The position numbers and the translations under genes were made by a program. A stretch of DNA of 14,602 nucleotides from Actinomycetes bacterium. Lineage in GTDB: Bacteria > Actinomycetota > Acidimicrobiia > Acidimicrobiales > RAAP-2. The DNA lies in NCBI GenBank assembly GCA_021802025.1, contig JAKABC010000022.1:1-14602 (forward strand), written 5' to 3'. The notes beneath the pieces are model-generated. The model saw only the letters and a list, made by a program, of their open reading frames with translations, searched no databases and was not told the origin of the DNA. Positions 9,369-14,602 of the stretch are shown here, one piece after another; the stretch's first letter is position 1; each line of letters opens with the position of its first letter.

Positions 9369-11369
9369 TCACTCCGCGGCGACGAGGTCGTCCGAGCCCT
9401 CGAGCGACTGGCGATGGAGGGCGTGGAGCGTGTCGCGCAGGACCGCCGCCTCCTCGAAGCGAAGCTCGGCCGCGGCCTGGAGCATGGCCTCTTCCACCCG
9501 CGCCATCTCGCGCGCCAGGTCCGACGCCGCCACCTCGACCCCGGGGGCCCGCTCGACCTCGAGGCGCTCACCGCTGCGCAGCCGGTTCAAGATGTCGGCG
9601 ACGTTCTTGGTGACCGTGGTCGGCTCGATGCCGTGCTCGGCGTTGAAAGCCGTCTGCATCGCCCGACGGCGCTCGGTCAGCGACACGGCCTCGCGCATCG
9701 AGTCGGTCATCGAGTCGGCGTAGAGGATCGCCTGACCGTGGGCGTTGCGCGCGGCGCGCCCGATCGTCTGGATCAGCGCGCTCTTGGAGCGCAAGAAGCC
9801 CTCCTTGTCGGCGTCGAGGATGGCCACCAGCGACACCTCGGGCAGGTCCAGCCCCTCGCGCAGGAGGTTGATCCCGACTAAGACGTCGAACTCGCCCAGG
9901 CGCAGCGAGCGCAGGATTTCGATCCGCTGGATCGTGTCGATATCGCTGTGCAGGTACTGGACGCGGTACCCGGCCTTGGTGAGGAACTGGGTCAGGTCCT
10001 CGGCCATTCGCTTGGTGAGAGTCGTGATGAGCGCCCGCTCGCCGCGCTCGATGACCTCGGTGAGCCGGCCGCGTAGGTCGTCGATCTGGCTGCGGGTCGG
10101 CACGACGCGCACCACGGGATCCAGCAGGCCGGTGGGACGGATGACCTGCTCGACGACCTGGTCCGAGACCGCGAGCTCGAAGGGTCCGGGCGTCGCCGAG
10201 ACGAAGACGGTCTGGGGCACGAGGTCGACGAACTCCTCGAAGGTGAGCGGCCGGTTGTCGAGCGCGCTGGGCAGGCGGAAGCCGTGCTCGACGAGGGTCT
10301 CTTTACGCGAGCGGTCGCCGGCGTACTGACCGCGCAGCTGGGGCACCGCGACGTGGCTCTCGTCGACGACCACGAGGAAGTCCTCGGGGAAGTAGTCCAG
10401 CAGGGTGTAGGGCCGCTCCCCCGCGGCGCGACCGTCCAGGTGGCGAGCGTAGTTCTCGACCCCCGCGCACACGCCGGTCTGCTCGAGCATCTCCAGGTCG
10501 TGCTCGGTCCGACTGCGCAGGCGCTGGGCCTCGAGCAACTTGCCCTGGGTCTGGAAGCGAGCGAGCTGCTCTCCCAGTTCCTCTTCGATGGAGCGACAGG
10601 CCCGGCGCAGCGTCTCGAGGCCCGTGGCGTAGTGGGAGGCGGCGAAGAGGGTCACCTCGTTGACTCGTCCGCGGCTCTCCTGGGTCAGGGGGTTGAAGAA
10701 CGAGATCTCTTCGACCTCGTCGCCGAAGAACGACACTCGAATGGCCTCACTCGCGTAGGCCGGCTGGACCTCGAGCGTGTCACCGCGCAGGCGGAACGTT
10801 CCCCGGTCCAGCACGAGGTCGTTGCGCGAGTACTGCATCTCCACCAGGCGGCGCAACAGCGCGCGCTGCTCCAAAGTGGCGCCGACCTCGATCGGCAGCA
10901 TCCGCTCGCGGTACTCAAAGGGTGAGCCCAGCCCGTAGATGCACGACACCGACGCCACCACGACCGTGTCGCGTCGGGTGAGGAGGGACGAGGTGGCCGC
11001 GTGTCGCAGCCGGTCGATCTCGTCGTTGACCGAGCTGTCCTTCTCGATGTAGGTGTCGGTACGCGGGATGTAGGCCTCGGGTTGGTAGTAGTCGTAGTAC
11101 GAGACGAAGAACTCCACCCGGTTCTCCGGGAGCATCTCGCGCAGCTCCGAGGCGAGCTGGGCGGCGAGGGACTTGTTGGGCTCCAAGATGAGCGTCGGGC
11201 GCTGGACGCGTTCGATCAACCACGCGATGGTGGCCGTCTTACCGCTGCCGGTGATCCCCTCGAGGGTCTGGTAGCGCAGTCCGTCGGTCACCCCGTGCGC
11301 GAGCTTCTCGATCGCCCGCGGCTGGTCCCCGGCCGGGGAGAACGGGGAACGGACGGCGAACTCACCCAC
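9369..11369 (-). CDS. uvrB: Excinuclease ABC subunit B
   Basis: The helicase-like core of nucleotide excision repair: it receives the lesion from UvrA, verifies it with a beta-hairpin and recruits UvrC. The 666 residues hold Walker A GITGSGKT (38-45), the beta-hairpin region YYDYYQPEAYIPRTDTYIEK (91-110), Walker B DESH (336-339), SATPG (391-395), HSDIDTIQR (474-482), GINLLREGLDLP (499-510), motif VI QTIGRAAR (534-541) and a C-terminal UVR domain (about 617-651) that binds UvrC or UvrA. The GTG at 11369 gives the usual start just before FSPAGDQPRAI. It overlaps the end of coaE by eight bases (GTGGGTGA), with only a weak ribosome binding site. uvrA follows after 16 bases. In Bacillus, LexA/DinR controls uvrB-uvrA. 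I see no LexA-like box next to this start, which is buried in coaE. Confidence 0.98.
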   Translation of the reverse strand: MGEFAVRSPFSPAGDQPRAIEKLAHGVTDGLRYQTLEGITGSGKTATIAWLIERVQRPTLILEPNKSLAAQLASELREMLPENRVEFFVSYYDYYQPEAYIPRTDTYIEKDSSVNDEIDRLRHAATSSLLTRRDTVVVASVSCIYGLGSPFEYRERMLPIEVGATLEQRALLRRLVEMQYSRNDLVLDRGTFRLRGDTLEVQPAYASEAIRVSFFGDEVEEISFFNPLTQESRGRVNEVTLFAASHYATGLETLRRACRSIEEELGEQLARFQTQGKLLEAQRLRSRTEHDLEMLEQTGVCAGVENYARHLDGRAAGERPYTLLDYFPEDFLVVVDESHVAVPQLRGQYAGDRSRKETLVEHGFRLPSALDNRPLTFEEFVDLVPQTVFVSATPGPFELAVSDQVVEQVIRPTGLLDPVVRVVPTRSQIDDLRGRLTEVIERGERALITTLTKRMAEDLTQFLTKAGYRVQYLHSDIDTIQRIEILRSLRLGEFDVLVGINLLREGLDLPEVSLVAILDADKEGFLRSKSALIQTIGRAARNAHGQAILYADSMTDSMREAVSLTERRRAMQTAFNAEHGIEPTTVTKNVADILNRLRSGERLEVERAPGVEVAASDLAREMARVEEAMLQAAAELRFEEAAVLRDTLHALHRQSLEGSDDLVAAE

Positions 11370-11964
11370 GAGGCATCCCGACGCCGAGCGCGTCGAGCGC
11401 GTCGTCGATCGCCCGGCGCAGATCCTCGAGCGGGCCCTCGTTGTCGATCACGCGGTCGGCGAGGCGCCGGCGGACCTCATTGGTCACCTGCGCGGCGAGG
11501 CGGGCGCGAGCGTCGGCCGGGTCCATCCCCCGATCGGCGCACAGGCGGGCCAGCGCCGTCGCCGGGGACACCTCGAGGGCCCACACCTCGTCGAGCCCGA
11601 GGAGGGCCCGGTGCTCGGCCCGGTACAGCGGCAGGGCCGCGAAGGCCACGTCCCCGGTCGCCTCCTCGAGGGCCGCGGCCATCGCCTCGGCGATCCGTGG
11701 GTGGGTGATGGCCTCCACCCGGCGCCGGGCCGTCGGGTCGGCGAAGACTACGGCGGCGAGGAACGCCCGATCGATCGACCCGGCTGGGTCGAGCACCCCC
11801 GGGCCAAAGGCGTCCACCAGCGCCTCGAAGGCGGCGCGGCCGGGGCGCACGACCTCCCGGGCGACCTCGTCCGCGTCGACCACGACGTAACCCCGTCCCC
11901 TCAGGTAGGCGGTGGCCGCCGACTTGCCCGAACCGATCCCTCCGGCGAGGGCCACACGAATCAC
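11362..11964 (-). CDS. coaE: Dephospho-CoA kinase
   Basis: Catalyses the last step of coenzyme A synthesis, ATP-dependent phosphorylation of the 3'-hydroxyl of dephospho-CoA, in the cytoplasm. The 200 residues carry the P-loop GGIGSGKS (8-15), the VDADEVAREVV segment (29-39), THPRI (87-91), QVTNEVRRRLAD (159-170) and VIDNEG (172-177). The GTG at 11964 is chosen because it gives the family N-terminus MIRVALAGGIGSGKS; the frame stays open further upstream without family similarity. The usual Asp-x-Pro-Leu-Leu motif reads AALPLYRAEH (109-118), so the acidic residue in front is not seen, although Pro-Leu is kept. It is the first gene of the minus-strand run. The ribosome binding site is weak (GGTGG). 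Some actinobacterial CoaE proteins carry a C-terminal UPF0157/GrpB-like domain; this one is the short single-domain form. coaE next to uvrB is a known actinobacterial pairing. Confidence 0.94.
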   Translation of the reverse strand: MIRVALAGGIGSGKSAATAYLRGRGYVVVDADEVAREVVRPGRAAFEALVDAFGPGVLDPAGSIDRAFLAAVVFADPTARRRVEAITHPRIAEAMAAALEEATGDVAFAALPLYRAEHRALLGLDEVWALEVSPATALARLCADRGMDPADARARLAAQVTNEVRRRLADRVIDNEGPLEDLRRAIDDALDALGVGMPRG

Positions 11965-11993
11965 CCGTCCACCGTACCCACCGACTGTCACAG

Positions 11994-12011
11994 CCGGCCC
12001 GGTCGGGCTGG
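11994..12011. repeat. GC-rich inverted repeat (hairpin) in the divergent promoter region
   Basis: The arms CCGGCCC and GGGCTGG pair over seven positions (one G-T wobble) around a GGTC loop. There is no T-run on either side, so it does not look like an intrinsic terminator. Its place between two divergent operons would suit a repressor or activator site. A chance GC-rich palindrome is also quite possible at this base composition. Confidence 0.35.
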
Positions 12012-12035
12012 TCCGTCGCCGCCGGGGCCCTTCGC

Positions 12036-12041
12036 TAGTGT
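12036..12041 (+). promoter_or_regulatory. Candidate -10 element for the peptide-type transporter operon
   Basis: TAGTGT matches the TANNNT pattern of actinobacterial housekeeping promoters and lies 26 bases before the GTG start, which would give a short leader that includes the ribosome binding site. No good -35 hexamer is seen at the usual 16-19 base spacing, which is common in actinobacteria but weakens the call. Confidence 0.3.
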
Positions 12042-12056
12042 CCAGGGGAAGTCTCC

Positions 12057-12062
12057 AAGGGG
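12057..12062 (+). promoter_or_regulatory. Ribosome binding site of the first transporter permease
   Basis: AAGGGG, part of a longer AAGGGGGG run, lies five bases before the GTG start at 12068. It supports GTG as the start codon and fits an operon's first gene, which cannot use coupling to an upstream gene. Confidence 0.6.
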
Positions 12063-12067
12063 GGTAG

Positions 12068-13018
12068 GTGGCGCGGTACCTGGCGCGACGGCTGGCCACG
12101 CTCGTCGGCATCGTCGTCGTCATCTCCATCGGCGCCTTCTACCTGATCCACCTGTTGCCGGGTGACCCCGCGACCGTCATCCTGGGCACCGGCGACAGCC
12201 CCCAGAACCGCGCCCGCCTCTACGCGCAACTGGGCCTCAACCGGCCGGTCATCGAGCAGTACTTCGTCTGGATCAAGAACGTGCTGCGCGGCAACCTGGG
12301 GACCTCCTTCATCAGCCAGGTCCCGGTGTGGACGACGATCCGCGCCGCGCTGCCCATCGACCTCGAGATGATCGTCCTGAGCCAGATCCTCTCGTTCGCG
12401 GTGGCCGTGCCCCTCGCGATGGCAAGCGCCAAGCGCCCGGACAGCTGGTTCGACCGTTTCCTCGGGGCCTTCAGCTTCACCATGCTCTCGATCCCCGCGT
12501 TCATCCTGGTCGTGGTGCTCGTCCTCGTGGTGGCGATCAAACTGGCCGTGCCCCACACCGGGGTCTCGTCCTACGTGCCCCTCACGCAGGACTGGGTCAC
12601 GAACCTTGAGAGCATGGCCCTACCCTCGATCGTGCTCGCGATCGGGAGCGTGACCGTGTACTACCGGGTGCTGCGCTCGGACCTGATCGCCACGCTCCAA
12701 CAGGAGTACATCACCCTGGCGCGCTCCAAGGGGATCAGTCAGCGCCGCATCCTGTGGCGTCACGCGCTGCGACCCTCGTCGGTGGCCCTGCTCGGCACGG
12801 CCGGGGTCAACATCGGCGGGCTGCTGGCGGGGGGCTTCATCGTCCAGTACCTCCTCGACATCCCCGGCCTCGGCTACACCCTGGTGAACTCGATCGGCCT
12901 CTCGGACTACCTCGTGGTCCAGGGCATCGTGCTCGTGGTGTCCGTTGGGGTCATCATCATCAACTTCGTCTTCGACTTCCTGATCACCCTCGTCGACCCG
13001 AGGATCGCGCGTGAGTAG
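12068..13018 (+). CDS. ABC transporter permease, peptide/nickel (DppB/OppB) family
   Basis: One of two membrane subunits of an importer for peptides, nickel chelates or related small compounds. The 316-residue protein fits the DppB pattern: an N-terminal membrane helix (about 9-29) followed by HLLPGDPA (28-35), a conserved extracytoplasmic part with GNLGTSF (75-81), then about five more hydrophobic segments (near 101-121, 134-160, 185-199, 238-260 and 283-306). The cytoplasmic EAA loop that docks the ATPase is at about 213-235 (EYITLARSKGIS followed by HALRPS). The C-terminus ends in the typical DPRIA. The start is GTG at 12068 with a good ribosome binding site. The end overlaps the next permease gene by eight bases. 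The substrate cannot be read from the permease alone, and no substrate-binding protein gene is in view, so dpp, opp or nik naming would be a guess. Confidence 0.93.
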   Translation: MARYLARRLATLVGIVVVISIGAFYLIHLLPGDPATVILGTGDSPQNRARLYAQLGLNRPVIEQYFVWIKNVLRGNLGTSFISQVPVWTTIRAALPIDLEMIVLSQILSFAVAVPLAMASAKRPDSWFDRFLGAFSFTMLSIPAFILVVVLVLVVAIKLAVPHTGVSSYVPLTQDWVTNLESMALPSIVLAIGSVTVYYRVLRSDLIATLQQEYITLARSKGISQRRILWRHALRPSSVALLGTAGVNIGGLLAGGFIVQYLLDIPGLGYTLVNSIGLSDYLVVQGIVLVVSVGVIIINFVFDFLITLVDPRIARE

Positions 13019-13886
13019 CTCGCTCGAGCTCTCCGAGCTGGTCGAAGAGGTGACCGAGACGCCCGACGGACGCCGCCTCGGGGTGCTGTTCTGGGTCTGC
13101 GTCGGCTGGCTCGCGCTCAACCTGCTCGCCGCCGTCTTCGCGAACGTCCTGCCCCTGGAGAACCCCCTCACCCAGAACTACAACGTCGTCAACGCCGGGC
13201 CCTCGCTGCATCACCTCTTCGGCACCGACGACCTCGGTCGGGACATCTTCAGCCGCGTCGTCTTCGGCTCGCGAGTCTCGATCGAGGCCGGTCTCGGCTC
13301 GATGCTCATCGGCTTTGGCGTCGGGGCGCCACTGGGAATGCTCGCCGCCTACCGCCGCGGACGCTTCGACCAGATCCTCACCGTCGTGATGTACGTCGTG
13401 CTCGCCTTCCCAGCGATCATCGCCACGATCGCGATCCTCTCGTTCTGGACCCCGCGCACCCTGCTCAAGATCATCGTGGTAATCGGCGTCGCCGCCATCC
13501 CCCTCGTCTATCGGGTCATCCGCACGGCCACCCTGGCCGTGGCGACCCAGGACTTCGTCGTCGCGGCCAAAGTCCAGGGCGCCTCGGACACCCGCATCCT
13601 GGTGCGCGAGCTCTTGCCGAACGTCGCCCCCATCGCCGTCTCGTTCCTGCTCATCGGCGTGGCCACCGTCGTCACCCTCGAGGGATCGCTCGCCTTCCTC
13701 GGCCTCTCGGTCGCCCCGCCGACTCCCTCGTGGGGCAACATGATCAATGAGAGCCGGACCATCCTGCAGCTGAACCCCTGGCTGGCGCTCTTCCCCGCGG
13801 CGGCCATGTGCCTCTTCCTGCTGGCGCTTAACTTCATCGGTGACCGCCTGCGCACGCACTTCGACGTCACCGAGGGCAAGCTGTGA
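13011..13886 (+). CDS. ABC transporter permease, peptide/nickel (DppC/OppC) family
   Basis: The second membrane subunit of the same importer. The 291 residues show the DppC pattern: a cytoplasmic N-terminal tail, a first membrane helix (about 23-45), the hallmark HLFGTDDLGRDIFSR (68-82), then helices near 92-113, 122-145, 151-168, 205-223 and 256-275. The EAA loop that contacts the ATPase lies at about 181-204 (DFVVAAKVQGAS followed by LLPN). The segment EGSLAFLGLSVAPPTPSWG (224-242) is also typical of the family. The GTG at 13011 overlaps the end of the preceding permease by eight bases, and GAGG seven bases upstream supports it. The stop overlaps the ATPase start by four bases (GTGA). The acidic stretch at residues 5-20 before the first helix is a little long but not unusual. 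The transported compound is unknown. Confidence 0.94.
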   Translation: MSSSLELSELVEEVTETPDGRRLGVLFWVCVGWLALNLLAAVFANVLPLENPLTQNYNVVNAGPSLHHLFGTDDLGRDIFSRVVFGSRVSIEAGLGSMLIGFGVGAPLGMLAAYRRGRFDQILTVVMYVVLAFPAIIATIAILSFWTPRTLLKIIVVIGVAAIPLVYRVIRTATLAVATQDFVVAAKVQGASDTRILVRELLPNVAPIAVSFLLIGVATVVTLEGSLAFLGLSVAPPTPSWGNMINESRTILQLNPWLALFPAAAMCLFLLALNFIGDRLRTHFDVTEGKL

Positions 13887-14602
13887 GCGAGCCGACCCTG
13901 CTGCGCGTGCGCGAGGTCACCACGACCTTCGACACGCCCACGGGCCCGCTCACCGCGGTGGACGCGGTGAGTTTCGACCTGGCCGCCCACGAGTCCCTCG
14001 GGGTCGTCGGTGAGTCGGGTTCGGGTAAGACCGTCCTCTCGCGCACGATCATGGGTCTCCAGCCCCGCCGCGGGGTCAGCGTGACCGGCTCGGTGCTGCT
14101 CAACGGCACCGAGGTCGTCGGGGCCAGCGAACGGGCCAAGCGCGAGCTGTGGGGCCGCCAGGTGGCCATGGTCTTCCAGGACCCGATGACCTCTCTCAAT
14201 CCGGTCGTCAAGGTCGGTAAGCAGATCGACGAGGTGCTGCGCGTGCGCCTGGGCATGGACCGTTCGGCGGCGCGCGCCCGGGCCGTGGAGCTCCTCGAGA
14301 TGGTCGGCATCCCGGCCGCGGCCACGCGCTACAGCGCCTACCCCCACTCGCTCTCGGGAGGCATGCGCCAGCGCGTCGTCATCGCCATCGCGCTCGCCGG
14401 TTCGCCCCAGCTCCTGCTCGCCGACGAGCCCACGACCGGCCTCGACGTGACCATCCAGGCCCAGATCTTGAACCTGCTCGACGAGGTCCAGGGTCGCCTG
14501 GGCATGTCCATGATCCTGGTCACCCACGACCTCGGGGTCGTGGCGACGCGCACCCGGCGACTGGTCGTGATGTACGCCGGACGCGTGGTTGAGACGGGCA
14601 CC
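13883..14602 (+). CDS. ABC transporter ATP-binding protein, DppD/OppD family (partial, runs off window end)
   Basis: The first ATPase subunit of the importer, which powers transport by binding and hydrolysing ATP on the cytoplasmic face. 240 codons are visible with no stop; family members usually have about 320-350 residues. The core is complete: Walker A GESGSGKT (43-50), Q-loop VFQDPMTSLNP (97-107, Gln99), signature LSGGMRQR (157-164), Walker B LLLADE (177-182) and the H-loop histidine His215 in LVTHDLGVV. GMRQR and DVTIQAQIL (188-196) mark it as the Opp/Dpp type rather than other ABC ATPases. The missing part would hold the oligopeptide C-terminal region with its iron-sulfur or cysteine motif. 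The GTG at 13883 overlaps the permease stop by four bases, with GAGGG six bases upstream. A partner ATPase (DppF type) or a fused second ATPase domain may follow beyond the window. Confidence 0.93.
   Translation, partial: MSEPTLLRVREVTTTFDTPTGPLTAVDAVSFDLAAHESLGVVGESGSGKTVLSRTIMGLQPRRGVSVTGSVLLNGTEVVGASERAKRELWGRQVAMVFQDPMTSLNPVVKVGKQIDEVLRVRLGMDRSAARARAVELLEMVGIPAAATRYSAYPHSLSGGMRQRVVIAIALAGSPQLLLADEPTTGLDVTIQAQILNLLDEVQGRLGMSMILVTHDLGVVATRTRRLVVMYAGRVVETGT

Larger units (their letters stand above)
11965..12067. other. Divergent intergenic region between coaE and the dpp-type operon
   Basis: This is the only stretch in the window longer than 20 bases without a gene. It must hold the promoters of both the long minus-strand operon and the plus-strand transporter operon. 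Visible are a GC-rich hairpin (11994-12011), a TANNNT-type -10 candidate for the plus strand (12036-12041) and a purine-rich ribosome binding site (12057-12062). For coaE I see no convincing -35/-10 pair; a TACGGT (minus strand, near 11976) lies close to the start but has no well-spaced partner. Confidence 0.7.

Noticed and set aside
11965..12129. Longer coaE start (ATG at 12129)
   Set aside because: It would overlap the start of the divergent permease gene and add 55 residues with no CoaE similarity. The family N-terminus starts at the GTG at 11964.
12035..12556. Minus-strand open frames opposite the permease genes, rich in Asp, His, Glu and Arg
   Set aside because: These charged frames are the reverse complement of hydrophobic membrane-protein codons. 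They have no ribosome binding site or recognisable domain.

Overview
The window is a GC-rich, gene-dense chromosomal segment that looks actinobacterial. The main reasons are the gene order uvrC-rapZ-yvcK-gap-pgk-tpiA-(secG), the RapZ P-loop with Arg in place of Lys (GMSGAGRS), and frequent GTG starts. A deep-branching lineage such as Acidimicrobiia is a reasonable guess, but the sequence alone does not prove it. Base composition and codon use look uniform. I see no insertion sequence, integrase, CRISPR array, tRNA or rRNA, and no sign of recent transfer.

Minus strand, positions 11964 down to 1: nine complete genes plus the first codons of a tenth lie head to tail, in transcription order coaE, uvrB, uvrA, uvrC, rapZ, yvcK, gap, pgk, tpiA, secG (start only). 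Junctions are overlaps of 1, 4 or 8 bases or gaps of 1 to 17 bases, so the run reads as one long, translationally coupled operon. It joins the last step of CoA synthesis, all three subunits of the UvrABC excision nuclease, two nucleotide-binding regulators (RapZ and YvcK), three consecutive enzymes of lower glycolysis, and a probable protein-export subunit. The gene usually found between yvcK and gap in actinobacteria, whiA, is absent; only 12 bases separate the two genes.

Positions 11965-12067 form the only real intergenic region (about 100 bases). It separates the minus-strand operon from a divergent plus-strand one and holds a GC-rich hairpin, a plausible -10 element and a strong ribosome binding site for the plus-strand genes.

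Plus strand, positions 12068-14602: an ABC importer of the peptide/nickel (Dpp/Opp) family, with permease B, permease C and the first 240 residues of the first ATPase, which runs off the window edge. Adjacent genes overlap by 8 and 4 bases. No substrate-binding protein is in view, so the transported compound cannot be named.

Overall this is mostly conserved housekeeping DNA. I found no convincing undescribed system. The points most worth a second look are the missing whiA, the joining of two loci that are separate in other actinobacteria, and a few family-motif departures in CoaE, UvrC and Pgk.
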